From Gyrodactylus bullatarudis (lineage: Eukaryota > Platyhelminthes > Monogenea > Gyrodactylidea > Gyrodactylidae), in assembly GCA_012064415.1 (NCBI GenBank), contig SSNU01000174.1, forward strand, positions 1-64,000: a stretch of 64,000 nt of DNA, given 5' to 3'. The translations under genes were made by a program, and so were the position numbers. Shown here one piece after another: positions 11,327-25,700 of the stretch. Every line of letters starts with the position of its first letter. The stretch's first letter is position 1. The notes under the pieces are model-generated. The model was given only the letters and a program-made list of their open reading frames with translations. It searched no databases and was not told the origin of the DNA.

Positions 11327-13713
11327 ATGATTCGACGAATTAATGCATTTTTCTCTTCAAAACTAGTTAAAAGATTTTCCTCTTCCAAATATAACTCTCG
11401 TTACATAAAAAGTAATCTCAATGAACCAGATTACGTTTGTAAATTTTTAATTTCTAATTTTTAAAAGTTCGAGAGAATACGATTCCTAAGCAGTCAGATA
11501 TTCTCATTGTTGGAGGTGGATTAATTGGATGGTCAATAGCTTTTTGGTTGAGGTTTACATCGAAAACTACTGTTACTCTGATTGAAAGAGATCCGTCTTA
11601 TTCGTACACCTCAACTCTTCGTGGTTATGGAGGTCTTTGTCATCAGTATTATTGTCCTGAGTATATAAACATGTCCATGTTTTCCTTCGATTTCTTAAGG
11701 AACATAAACGATTATCTTCAAGTTAACGATGATCATAAAATTGATGTGAATTTTGCTCCTCACGGTCATCTTATGCTAACCAATGATGAATATTCAGAAA
11801 ATCTTATTGACAACTTTCATTTGCAACAATCATTTGGTGTTTCTTCTCAATATCTCTCAAAGGAAGAAATTTCTAAAAGATGGCCCTGGATAAATACTGC
11901 AGATATTGCCTGCGGCTCTATTGGACTAGACTATGAAGGCTGGTTTGATAGTGCCAAGCTACTCAGAGCTTTACAGGAAAAAAGCAGTTTTCTTGGTGTC
12001 AATTATGTCATTGGTGAAGTTGAAGAAATTGAGAAATTAGGCAGCTATCAATCATTCGTTTCTCCTGGTCATTTTCCAGAACGATGTCCCATTCAATTTG
12101 ATCCTATCCGTTATGCTCATATTAGAACAGCTACTGGAAATAAACAAAAAATATCTTTTGCATTATTAGTCAACAGTGCAGGTTGTTGGACAGATGACAT
12201 TCTTGAAAAAGCTGACTCAGAAATTAAAGATTTTCCTGTTGTAAAAGTCCTTCAGCAAATTTTCATAGTACGGCCTCCAGATGATTATTCTCCATTGTCT
12301 GGGGAAATCTCCACCCCTAGCATTGATGCACCATTTATTCATGACACATCTGGATTGAATATCCAACGAATCGGATTGACAGGCAATTTTGCTGTTTTCA
12401 GTGAAACATCTGATCTTGATATTATTAGACCGAATGATGAGTTCACAATGTTACAAAATTCAAATCACGAAACTGTGGAAAAAATCTATAAGGAAACCAT
12501 TAGAGATCAGCTCATCTCTAGAATACCATGCATGGAAAGAGCCAAGGTAGGTTGAAGAATCAACAAAAACCTTTCGAATTTTAATTATTTTAAACAATCA
12601 AGTCATGAATTTCATCTTTTATTTGTGATTTAGGCAACAAGGCTTTTCTATATAATTTATAAAATATTTTATTCACTTAAATTGTAAATCAGTAGGAAAT
12701 AAGTTTATACAGTGAACTTCCTAAAAAAAGTATATGAAGAAGAGGATCTGACTAAAATATTTTAACCTCCCTACTAATGAGTAATGAGATTTTAAGATTT
12801 TTTCTCCCTAAGTCTATCCACTTTGAGTGCTTCTATCTCTCTCATTTCAAGTTCAAATGTGTTGAAAATTTGAACATGTCACCTATGTCTATCCTTCTAT
12901 TACCAGAATAATTTACTAATTCATATCTCTTAAAACAACAGAGTTCACTATTTTTGATCTTAGCTCATTGAATTGAACACCATTCGATGCAGAATCAAAA
13001 GTTGAGTCAGCTGCGTAATTTCCATTCCAAAATATTGCCTGGTGATAGTTTAAACCGAGCTTAAACCCCACTTCTTATTTTTAAACTCATTTGAATATTT
13101 TTGGAAAATCTATACGAAAAGTCGTTTTCACAATTGAGAGAGACCCCTCTATTTACCAAGCCAAACAACTACGTCATACTCTTTCTAACTGAGTCATCGT
13201 ATATCAGACCCCCTTTTTTCCTATTTCACGTTGTGAGGATTAACACTAGAGCCCCATTCAAACGAAATATATACTAGGAAAGTTTTATATTTCCTGATTC
13301 ACAACTTTTACGGTAATATGTATATATGTTACGTTCAATGTGTACACTCCGTACAGTGTATACACTGACGGTCAGTGTATAGAATAATCCTAGAATAATC
13401 CTTAAAAAAGTACATGCAAAATTTTGATAAAATTGTTAAAATGTAAATCTTTTAGTTAGTTGGTGGCTGGTCATGTCTTGATGACTACAATACATATGAT
13501 CAATATCCCATAATCGGACAACATCCCTTTCAGCCAAAAATGTTTCTAGCCTGTGGAACAAATAATCTGGATGCAGCCCACTCAATAGCAATTGGCCGGG
13601 CCATGTCCGAACTTATTTTCTACTCCATGTACCGGACTATTGATTTGAGTTGTTTCAGTCCACATAGATTACTTTTAGATTTACCAGTTGGTGATAATAA
13701 AATAAGAAGTTAG
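11327..13713 (+). CDS. FOXRED1: FAD-dependent oxidoreductase domain-containing protein 1 homolog
   Basis: Three exons: 11327-11411 (or -11438), 11468-12546, 13456-13713. Intron 1 is 56 bp, or 29 bp with the alternative GTAAAT donor. Both choices keep frame (473 or 482 aa; human FOXRED1 is 486). Exon 2 opens with SDILIVGGGLIGWSIAFWL, the Rossmann GxGxxG FAD-binding fold, then IERDPSYSYTSTLRGYGGLC, FSFDFLRNINDYLQV and PWINTADIACGSIGLDYEGWFD, all close to FOXRED1. Exon 3 has LVGGWSCLDDYNTYDQYPIIG. The first exon could encode a basic, Ser-rich mitochondrial targeting sequence (MIRRINAFFSSKLVKRFSSS). In mammals it assists assembly of respiratory complex I. The usual C-terminal GFSGHG-type FAD motif is replaced by CGTNNLDAAHS. 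Its 3' end faces the TOR 3' end, 80 bp away. Confidence 0.88.
13360..13380. repeat. Short perfect palindrome in FOXRED1 intron 2
   Basis: ATACACTGAC, one G, then GTCAGTGTAT: 10-bp arms with a 1-bp centre. It sits among further GTGTACAC/GTGTATACAC repeats at 13340-13370. The 909-bp intron (12547-13455) holds nothing else recognisable. Confidence 0.6.
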
Positions 13714-13793
13714 CTTGTTTTCTATAAAAAATCTTTATCTTTGTCATAAACATGTTGATAAGAATATTGAAGAGTTAAAAGTGTACTTTGAGC

Positions 13794-16700
13794 CTACCAG
13801 AATGGGCACCAACCAAAATACATTTGGCATAGATTTTGGTGAGACATGGCATCTCGAATAACAAGGTCAACCTGTTTCTTCACCTCAAGACTCTTTTCCA
13901 TCGCCAACATGGTTGATTTAACATTCTCGTCTATGCAGGTTTGTTCATTATCACCAGATGAATTGATTAAAATTATCTGCGAGGAGGTTAAATCAATCTT
14001 TTCTGGTATTATCAAGTTTTTGTGATCAAAGTGTCTCGTAAAATAGTTCCAGGTCATAGTGGTATACTCTATCGGACGTTCAGTGCCAGTTAGTTTACAA
14101 TAAACTTGATCCATAACATCTTTCGCCCTGACATTACCGAAGATGGTGCAAGTGTTGTTTTTAGAATCATTAACTTCATCAAAATCAGGACATTTAGCAC
14201 TAAAAATGAATCCATCAAGACCATTTCTAGTGATGTAGAAATGACCCTTTTCGTCACACTTTTGGTTCATTTTCATTTTACGATAACACCCGAACCATGG
14301 ACCGTTGCAGAGATGATGCCGCCAAGCATTTACCTTGGTTGGATCACGTAACGATGGACTTGCTGGATATTGTGGATCAGAGAATATTTTTACTCTAAAG
14401 AAAAATATCCGTCAATATTTGAAACCGAATGATAACTAACTAAAACCTTTTCGATGCCATAGCTAAAAGAATAAATATTTGAGTATAGAAATCATTTTAC
14501 AAGGTTCTTTTACTTTCACATTATTTCATTAGGCTCTAATTTATATTGAGATTCCTGTGGATAGTTTGAAGTAAAGTTTTGCCAATGAGAGGAATAATTT
14601 GGAAATTCATTAATATAAAAATATACCTTTTACCAAGAATCATGAATGGAAATTTTAAAAAAATCTTTGAAAAAAGTTTATTTGAACCCGATTTTTATCT
14701 TATATAATATCTGATAGTAGTAGTGGCAATGTGTTAGCAAAAAAGAGGCATATTTTTTATTGCCAAATAATAGCAAAATTTTCAGAAAGCTAACAGAAGA
14801 AAGGATGATACCTAATACATAATGAAATTTTATTCATTATATCCAAAATAGCATTGATCGGAATTGGGTCTCTTTAGGATTTAGAGATAACACAAACTCA
14901 CTTGGAATCATGAATGGAACGTAACCTGGAAGAGTTTCCATCACTTTCAATGGAATTAATACTTTTGGACGAGGAAGGTGGATGTTGTTGATGGGATTTT
15001 GTTGATATCCGATTGGCAGGATTTGCTTGGTTGGGGAATTCCTTCTTATTCTCTAATAGGACCCATTGCAACAACGGATCATGAATGAAAGCCTCGAGGA
15101 CAGCCAAAAGACTTTCTCTATTATTTCTAAGTAACTCCATGACCTGCTCACATGTATGACGAAATACCCCATCAATTCCTGTCACTTCCATGGCCCTTAC
15201 AATCATTCGTGTAAGACGGAAGGGTACTTTTTCTGGAAATTTTTCTCTTATGCTCGCGACGTCAAAACAATCTCCAAAATCAATGTGAATAACTTTGCCC
15301 GTTTCGCGGGACAATAAGACGTTTGATGGATGTCTATCGCCAAGGCCAAGAATATAACCCACAATTGACATTGTGGCAATTGATCTGGTAAAATTCGTTC
15401 TATGCTCAAACCATTTCTATGGAAAATTAAAAAAAATATTATTATACAGTAAAAGTATAGTATTTGATAATTTGGATTTCATGTGATTACCTCAGCAGTT
15501 TGACCACGAAGCCAAAGAATATGAGCCAAATCTCTACCATCAGTTTCCCGAAGGGCTGCTTCAAAAACTTCTGTTTTTTGGATGATATTGAGTCTGTCGA
15601 AATCTGGGAATAGTTCAAGCATTTTCCTATGCTCAATATTCATTACAATTCCAGTTTTTTCTCGATGATTTCGAACAAGAACATGAAAAGTATCAGATTC
15701 AGATACCCAGCTTATCAGACCTGTATTAGTTGAGAGTGGTATCACAGCCATTCTTTGGATTCTAGAGAAGAGAACTTAAATTATAACTTTTCTATAGAAT
15801 ATCAAAACTCTTAAGAGAAGATTCGAAATCAGAATGGGTTTTTAAGAATTATGTCAAAACTTACGTTAAATTACGCTTTAAAGTTTCAGCATTTTCTACA
15901 AGTAGGGTATTTACAAGACCAAAGAATTGCATTACTCTTTCATCTTGACGAGTATCCTCGTGACCTTTCAGAAGGAACATGTAGGAATGTCCATCTGATC
16001 CAGTTATGACAAACTTTCTGGGTCTCTGTTTCGATGTCATAATTGTGAGATAATTCTTTAATCCAGCTATATGGACGATAGGCTTTTTCGGATCATAACT
16101 CCCAGGAATACAAAGTTGCCAGTCATGTCCATACTCTGCGATTCTAGGACTAGCCACGGCCAACTCTAAGGATGTCATTGTTGATATTCGTTTTGAGAAC
16201 TAAATTTAAAATACATGATGATTTAAATGAAGCTTCAAATCAACTTTTCACAACTTACATTACGATAAAGAGTGTAATAGGCTTCCCAAGCTTGTTGCAT
16301 ATCAACAGAGGTACCCTTCAGCTCATAGAAAACACAGTGTTTCTTGCAATTTTCCAAGTCATCGCCAAACTCCTGGAGAAAGCTTGCCTCCATTATAGTA
16401 TCGGGTTCCTGTTTCATTGCCATGTGAAGAGGATGTAGGAGACGGAACATTTTTGCCTCATCCTTCTCCCCAAAATAAACACGACTAGCATCTTCTAGAC
16501 AATCAGACCACATTTCAATCCAAGATATACTACACCGAATCAGTTCTTCGTTCAACTAAAAAAGCAATTTACATTAGCCCACTGCTAATTATAATTGATC
16601 TATTTAAACTCTTGAAAAATGTGAAAAGTAACATACCAGAAAACCTTCACTGACAAGCCTTGGACTATGTTGTTCCATAGACTGAAGAATGCGATTTGCG

Positions 16701-19700
16701 TAGTATCTTCTTATGTCGGACCCTCCAGATTTGAATGCTAACACAAGCGGATATACTAGGGCTTGGGGATATTTCTTCCCAACATTGATGAGAAGATCTA
16801 CAATCAAATTTCCCACATATTTTCGTTTTGTATCTATACGAGCGAGAAGTTGTTGAATTACTAAGAGCCAATTCTCAAGTTGAATCTTGTCAAAGCCTTC
16901 GCGAATTTGTTGACAAATCTCTGGCCAATGACCCGATTTCACGAGGAGATTTATGAGTCTAAGGCTGTCCTGAAGATTAGCTCTAGATGAGAGAATAATT
17001 GAATTAATGAAGCCCTCAACAGCCATGGAAATGTGAGATTTCATCGAAATTTCCAACGAGCATTGAACATCTTCAAGACTCTTGAAGAGGGTATCATCTG
17101 ATTCCTTTATATCTTTGGACTCTTCAAGAATGGCTGATTTTTCTTTCTCAATTCGAGATTTTAGGTCATCAAGATGATTAAAGACACCATAATTTGCCAT
17201 GGCCAGGGATTGCCAAGCCTTTCTCCTCGTTGGATCGAGTTCTGTGGCCAACTTGAACGATTTAATAACAAAGTTTTGTGTTTCTTCCCATGCCTGATCT
17301 ATCTCACAAAGAGCATTCAGATTTGGACAAACTTCCAGCACTTCTTTGGTCTCAACTTCTACAGGTTTCTTTTGATACAATCGAGATGCGCTTATTTGAT
17401 CACTATCCATATATGTGAGATTTCTTCCAAAAGACTTTGGGACACTTCTCATTTGAAGTTCAGAAGACCATTCTCCAAGTTTAATGCAGACCCTGTGAAT
17501 AAATAAAATCCCTTTATTATAAAATTTGAAACATTTTTGTTCCAGGTGCTCAGGTAATATATCCCACAGGAACGTCTTGAGTATAGGTGCTGCACTATTC
17601 ATTAATATTATTAATTATTAATACGGGGGTCAAGATGCTTCTTTCTAGGTTTTTAAAAACTAATATAAAGCCAAATAAGGTCTATCAACTTTAAATCAGA
17701 TGATGATGAAGAAAAATTCTGGTTTCTCATTGGATGAAACAAATTTCAAACCAATCAAGAGAGAGAATTTCTAAAATTTCTGTAAACTTGATACAATACA
17801 ATATCATAAATAATAGCATAATTAGAAAATTGATCCTACTTTCATTTATTACTCAAATTTTTAAAATACTTGAACAAATAGAAAAATTTCAAATTCCAAG
17901 TTTAAGAGGTGTTTTTTACCAATATCTCAGCTTGAATTTTTCAAATACAAGTACTAGATTTGTGATTAGGAAATTCACTAATCACCAAGAGTTTTATCAA
18001 TACAGTATTAATAATAATCCTAAACGAAATCTTATTCGTTTTTGGAACTGAACTGATATCAAGTTTATTGTATATAAGTGCATTGTTGCTCGGATTTTGA
18101 GAACTCACTGTGATGTTAATTTTTTTATGTTTTCAAAATTTTTACCCCAATCAGAAGAGTTCTGTGTGACTTCCTTGATGACACTAAAGATGATTTCGTT
18201 CTCCTCAACTTCTGGAACAAAATCTAAAATGTTTTTTTCTGGATTCTGGTCTTTGAGGATTTTAGTATAGCACACGATTAGTGGGTCCAAAAGTTTGTCC
18301 TTTAATAAGCTCAAGCGGATTATCGCATCGTAATGAAGCTTCTTTGACCATAACCATTTTGTGTAGGCGAAATTTATTTTCTAAAAAGAAGTGGATAGTT
18401 TGGTCAATTAAAAATTTTCATGAATTTTAAAGTAATGCATATCTGGCGAAGATATTAACCTGATAAAAATAACGAACGTTGGTTCAAGGTGGTTTTAGAA
18501 TATTTTTTACTATCGCTATTTTTATAAATGAGGCAAAAAACTTGACATTGAAAGAAGGTGAATTCCCGACTGAAGAGTTTGAAACGAAACAAAGTAAGCT
18601 TCGGTAAATTCCTGCTCAAATTATTTTGATAAATTTTACAGAAATCAATTATTTTAAACAGAAAGGCTCATATTTTCGATAATATATTATTTATGTAATT
18701 GGGGAAAATATAGCTTTTCTCGATGAGTTTGGGAATTCATGATTTTTACAATAATCTCATTTTTTCATCAAGGTATCAAAATTTTTGAAAGATTTTTTGT
18801 TAACTGATTCAAAATGTACACTTTTACTGATTTTAGAAAAAAAATTCAAAAAAAAAAATTTTTTTGGAAAATTTTAAAGACATTTTAAAATTCAAGATTT
18901 TTTTAAACTTTGAGTTGAAAATTATAGTTGATTTCAAGGTCTGAGAGGAATCAAACGTAATTTTTCAGGATCATCATTAGACAAAGAAAATATTTATTCT
19001 TATTCATTTTTTTGAAAAAAACCATCATTTTGAAATGATCTTGGATCCCCCTAGTTTATCAATTTCCAAGCAGTAAAAACGATCGAAAAATAGGAAGTAG
19101 ACTTTCGCACGTAAATGCTGTGTTTTTTCAAGAACATGAATAAGTGTAAATATTTTTTTTGTCTAATGATGATCTTAAAAAATAACGTTTGATTCCTCTC
19201 AGATCTTGAAATCAACAAAAATTTTCAACTCAAAGTTTAAAAAAATCGCCCCATCTTGAATTTTAAAATGTCTCTAAAATTTTCCAAAAAAATTTTTTTC
19301 TAAAATTAGTAGAAGTTTTTGAATCAGTTACCAAAAAATCTTTCGAAAATTTTGATACCTTGATGAAAAAATGAGATTTTTGTGAAAATCATGAATTCCC
19401 AAATTCATCGAGAATAGCTTTATAAACCTCAACGTCTTTGCGAATATTTTGAGAATTCGATGAGGAACTCATTTAGGAAGATTTAGAAATCGGTCGAATA
19501 ATCACTAATTAAGCTTATATTTCGCCGGATCTCTTCAGACTATTACACAGGCTTGATATATATGTTACCGTAAATATAGAAACTCCGTGAGTATTGAAAC
19601 TCCCCAGTGAGTATTGAAACTAAACTAAATTTTAAAATATCTATCAATTTATTTTGAAATAATTTTCGAAGTTGAAAAACTCAAACTCCTCAGTGATATG

Positions 19701-22700
19701 AATCAAAATTATTAGTATAATAACCTTTTATCATTACAAATTATCACTTTCATTACTTCAAGGACTACTGCTATGACACTTCGAGTTACAAAGTAAGTCT
19801 GCATTTGCATCTTTTTCTCTTGCAATCACATTTAATGAAAAGCTAGCCACCAAATTTTGACTCGAATCCAGAAATTGTTCTAAAAAAACATTCTTAGGCG
19901 GCAACTTGATTAGATGTAATGAATTTCTCTTGAAGAACAGTAAATTCATCGGTAGAGAACCATCCATTTATTATTCCATGCTTAGTCCCGATGCAATAGA
20001 AATTTTCAGCTTTCTCAGATATGGTTATTAACCAATAAGATTTGAAGGAATCTACAAATGTAGGACTCCAAATTACTTACTAAATAAAAACTTATACATT
20101 TACTTTACACTTGATTTCAAGTGAACTGGCCTAGATTATTTTTTAGAGAAAATAATAATAAACCTTGAATAAAAATTAGTAAAAGTAGATTTAATTGGGA
20201 TATAACTATTAAAGTTATTAACCAACCTTTTTCCAATAATGGTTATATCCCAATTAAATCTACTTTTACTAGTTTTTATTGAAGATTTCAGATTCCATCA
20301 TGGAACAAAACAATTTTCCTATTAAACCTTGGATAAATACATACAAAAAGTTATAGTAGCAAGATACATATCAACTTTAAAAATTATTTCAAAATAAATT
20401 GATAGATATTTGAAATTTTAGTTTAGTTTCAATACTCACTGGGGAGTTTCAATACTCACGAAAACCGTGAATTTAGAAACTAGTTTCAATAATCACGAAA
20501 CTCACGGAGTTTCTATATTCACGGTAACATATATAGTAAAATAAAACAGTTTAAAAAAATAAAAATGCTCTCATTGATTCATTCAATACGTAAATTGGGG
20601 AAGGGAATGGCGAATTTGCTGCTCGTCTCCGGGGTCATTGTTTCCTCTTCCCATATCTGTCGATTAACGGTTGCCCACTTGAACTTTTGCGTTTTCTACC
20701 TTTTCTCTTATTTGCCATTCCCTTCCGCTTCCCCAATTTACGTATTGAATGAACCAATCAGAGATTTTTTAAATATTTTAAACTGTATTATTTTACTATA
20801 TATATCAAACCTGTGTAATAGTCTGAAGAGATCCGGCGAAATATAAGCTTAATTAGTGATTATTCGACCGATTTCTAAATCTTCCTAAATGAGTTCCTCA
20901 TCGAATTCTCGGAATATATTATTTATGCACACATTTTGGATGATTCGAGTCTTTCGAATCTAATAAATCATTTTCTGCGTCTAAAGGGCAGTTAATAGTA
21001 AGGTCTCAAAACAGTAACTCCTTTATACTTGATTCTTCGGAATGACTTTAACTTCTCTTTAGCTCAACAGAAATGATTTTGTAATAGAAAAATATAGAAC
21101 ATAAAATTACTCAATATCATAATACCATGAAAAACGATACTCGAGTCATAGAAGAAGTTTTTCCGCTATATAATGTAAATACTTTACAGATTTTCAAAAT
21201 TTCGCATTTCTCTAAAAATACGTGTAAAATTACTGTAATTTAGAATCATTTGAAATTTATTTTACAGAATCAGAAATTTCCGAAGCTTAAAATAAAGCGC
21301 CAAGTACTTAAGATAAAATTAGCGTTGCCATTTTTCCAATAAAAATAGTAGTATCTTGATTAAATTTATCGAAATGCACTTTCAATCCTCATAATGATTT
21401 TTTCACTAAAATCAGAATTAAATATTTAATTGAATGAATAGGGTTTAAATTCATTTTTCACTCAGATATCATTAATTTCAGAATAAGTTTAGAGGTAAAC
21501 TTTATTCCTATCGAATAAGCAATTTTTTCTCTTTCAACTGATCTATGTTTTATTTTTCTAGCTGTAACTGATAAAACCATTTTTTTTCTAAATCATTATT
21601 AATCGGTATTCTCATTAGAAATAAAAATTAAATAATAATCTTGAAACAAGTAGTTCTAGAGAAATCAAATTGGATTGAAACTCACCGGATTTGTGGTTGG
21701 TATAAGTTGATCTAGATCAAATGAACTAGGATCAGAATTCCCAAAGAGACTATGTATTGTCTGCAGAGACACTTCCATTCGTCCATTCTTACGACATAAC
21801 GAAGCAAACTTGAGCCATGTATCCAGATGATCCATTGGACTGAGTACAAGGGAATGAATGCGCAGAACCTTTGTCCATTCATCAACATCAAGTTGACATC
21901 CAAGGAGACGAGTGTGCCAAGCTGATTTAATTATGCCACGGCGCTCTGGCACTAATTTATATTGAATAACTTCCTCTAGCTCAGACAACATTTGAGCTGA
22001 TACTAAATCCTTTTCAGAAAAAAAATCAGATCAGAGCTTTTTGAAAATCTTTTACGGATTATTTTTTATATCTTGAAATATGGTTTTCCTCGGGGGGTTA
22101 TAACTGCTTCGGTAATAAATAATTACCAAAGCTAATTGTGTGAAGATGGAAATCTATGATTTTTACGAAAACCTAGATTTTTTCATCAAAAATTCGAATA
22201 CAGAAGAATTTTTGGAATCCTACTCATGTTGCACACAAAAGAATTGTAAAAAAAATCATTTTCATGAAAAATATGGTTTCGATTTGGCGCCAAAACCAAT
22301 TTTTTTCAATTCGTTAAAGTCGAATTCCAAAATTTTTTTAACAAACTCGAAATTTTGATGAAAGAATCGAGTTTTTTGTTAAAATCATAAATTCAAATTG
22401 ATTGGTTGATATGAAGTTTGGAATCTAAAATTTTTTGAGTTTTATTTTCTTGAGCTTGTAAAATTTTTAAAAATTGCCGATTTTTCTTAAAAATTATATT
22501 TGCATATTGTATAGATAAAAAGTAGGCACAGCACAATCTGGATTACAAATCTTCTTCGTCATATTCTATTTTTTGATGAAAAATTGAGTTTACTTGTAAG
22601 AATCATAGATTCCCAACTTTTTCCTGTCTATTTATTCAAAATTAGTTATTGTATCAATGAATTTGGAGGTTTTTACTGGTTATTGAATTCCAATCTCTTC

Positions 22701-25700
22701 AAAATTCACCTCCAAAATTAAAATCCTGAAAGTATTTAAAATATTTAACGTGACAATAAAATTATGATGCTCAAAAGCAACTTTTGATCATCTTCTTACA
22801 TCCATGAAATCTACTCTAGATCAATTTTTTTCGTTTTCATTTTTTCGCAAGTTGCAGCCTAATTTCAAAATTTGTGAAAGGACTTTTCTTTCAAAATAAA
22901 AGAGAATATATTATAATGGCTAACCTTGTAAGCACGATCATAGCTATCTTCTGTAGAAGCATTGAAACTAATATCGAGACATTGTCTAGCCCCATTGATG
23001 GCTTTGGTCATTTTCATGTAATCGTTGTTCTTCAGCGCTATTATAGACTGGAACAAATTCGAATCGAAATTATTTTCAGTTGACAAGACCTCGGAATATT
23101 TTTCCATCAAATCCCATTTCTGTAAGGACCATGCAGCGCTAGTTGCCAATGGAGCCAGTTTGACTTGAAGGTCTAGATTTTTGGTTTCCCATTTTTCATT
23201 GGAAATTTGAAGAATTTGATGCCTAAGGAAAAACAAGAAATTTTTATCGTCATACTCTTTTCATATTCAAATTTAATTACCATTGACCGAGAGCTTTTAA
23301 ACAGCGAACTCGGCCGAGAACCAGATCACTTTTATCCTTGATACGGTCACTCTCCAATTTTCTTTCATACATACTCAAAGCTCGATCCCAATCATGAAGC
23401 TTTTCATGCCATGTTTCTATGTCGTTCTATAAGGAAAAATTTATATTATGATTGCTTCATCTATAATTTTGAAAGAATTAGCTAGTGAATTCTTTTAAAC
23501 CTATAAATAGGAATTCAAAATTGATAAAAAATAATAGTATTTCTTAACCGATTTTATAAAATATTTTCCAAACATACGAGATTTTCTTTAGAGTTTTGCT
23601 GAGCATAAATAAGGACACCCTTGGCAGCCTCCTCTAACTGAAGTTTATCGTATATGTTAATCAGATTTGATAGAGTTGCTGGGGTACAATTGGATCTTTT
23701 ATCAATTTCGTCAAGAAACTCCATTTCTTTATAATAAAGTGCTTTCGCATAAGATTTATTCCTCATTGCTGTTTCAGCGAGCAGACTAATCGACAGAGGC
23801 AATTTAACCCTAGACTCTGGCCCAGAATATTTGTCGAGATGATCCATAAACTCTTCAAGTACCAATAGGGTCTGGCTTATCTCGGTGGGCTGGTCTTTGT
23901 TGTTTAGGGCAATTGTTAGCGTATCGATGAGATCATCTTGTTCCTCGTCTGTGAGATCTGGCCAGCAACTAACAAAAGCAGCATTGAAAAGATCTTTAGC
24001 AATATTTGGTGAGACAGCAACTAGGGTGAAGCATGCACGTATTCCAGGACTTGGACTCTCCCTGAGGAATGCAGTCATTAGACCTTTTAGCCATTGAGAC
24101 CAGTCCTCTCGACTTGTTATGTGACTACATCGCCAAGCTTTTTTCAAATATGAACTGAAGGGAGTTCTTTTTATGCTCGATTGAAGTGAGGAAGTTTCAC
24201 TCATGGTTGAATTTAGTTTTTGATTCTTTTTATTTTTTAGTTCAATTCGAATTTCTGTTGCCCTACTCTGATAATTTGAAATATCCAAATCAATATTTAT
24301 AGGGAGATAGGCGAGTTTTTCCACAGAGGAGAGAACCGTTTTGAAACGAATATCTTGAATGTTGAGCTTCTTCATGAGGTATTGTACAATGGGTAGATGG
24401 ATCATAAACTTTGAGCCCATTCGATATAAGAGACTGGTAAGTAGGTCTACGGCTGGAGGTATCAAGTAATTCAGCGACTCTTGTGCCATTTGATAGAGTT
24501 CAGAGTTTTTGTATTTTGTGAGAAATTGATACTCCATGATAATAGCCTGTTAATAAAATGAAAAAGATTAAATTCAAAAGAGAATTTTAGTCAATTTTAT
24601 TTGCCTTACAGGATTATTTTCCTTCAATGAATCTATTGTGAGAAGTAACTTGCAAACTGGATGGATTATACTCCAAGCAATGTCATCAAGATCGAGGTAA
24701 TCGCTAAGCCTCGATATGCAATCCATGGCGCTTTTGCGCAAAAAGACACTTCCAATACTTTCTGTAACCTTAAAAATTTCAAGCTGTTATCGAATTTCAT
24801 CCGTACTAAATTATGAATAACAAACCTGGTTTATCTCAATTGCAGTTTCAATATTTTCGTCACAATCAAAGTTATTGAAAGGCGTCATATTCACCTGCGA
24901 TGATTGGTCATCTAAACGTGAATGATCGAAAAAGTTTATTCGTTCAACACTCTGGGAATTTGTGCTGCTAGTGAGTAGACGTTGAAAGTCACTTTCCTGC
25001 ATGATTTGCATAAGACTTGTTATAGTAGGTATTAGAATATGTACGTAGTTATCAATATTGTAACTAAGTTCAGGAAGATTTTCCAATAGCTAAAAGGAAA
25101 GTCTTGAGGTTTATGATTTGGAATTTGAATTTACAGTATTTGACATACCATGATTATGTTTAGCTCGTTTGTTTCATTGATCAAGGTCTTGACAAAAGTT
25201 GGAATAATTTTGTCCACGTGTTGCTTAAACTCTGAGCCCATGGCCTTGTTCAGCGAGGAGACGAGATGGATGCAAGCACTTTGAACTGAGTAACCACTCC
25301 ACCATAGATCCAAGATTACATCAATTATTTCATTGGAAAACTGTTTGACGTGAATACCAACAATGTTTATCATTCGTTCAAGGTGTTTGATTATGATTTC
25401 TTGCATCTGGAAATTAAAAGGAAATGGTTGTTTTAATCCACTCATAACTTCGTTAGAGCTGATTCACTCACTCTTGTATCTTTCATATTCCTAAGGCAAA
25501 TGAAATAATCAGGCATTATCATGGGAAAATAATGATGGGCTCTTGTCTTAAGGCACCGGAAAACAAAGACAATCGTATTGACTATTTTGTCGTGTTGACT
25601 GCGAAGATTCGGGTCACGCAACACTTTGATTAGGATTGATAGGGCACAGACTGAGAAGAATTCATCTCTACTCTCTAGAGATAGTGTCACCAATAGTTCC

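Larger units (their letters stand above)
19451..20910. repeat. 1.46-kb nested palindromic element
   Basis: The outer arms are 19451-19672 and about 20379-20910, with ends GAGAATTCGATGAGGAACTC and its reverse complement GAGTTCCTCATCGAATTCTC. Both carry TTTCGCCGGATCTCTTCAGA-type sequence. A motif GTGAGTATTGAAAC is repeated in both arms. The right arm is interrupted by a second hairpin (20528-20803), and a third hairpin lies at the centre (20150-20285). A relic of the same terminus is at 60384-60470. No transposase recognised. Confidence 0.85.

Noticed and set aside
19758..19967. 69-codon minus-strand frame inside the nested palindrome
   Set aside because: No recognisable domain and no link in phase to TOR exons; could at most be a transposon remnant.
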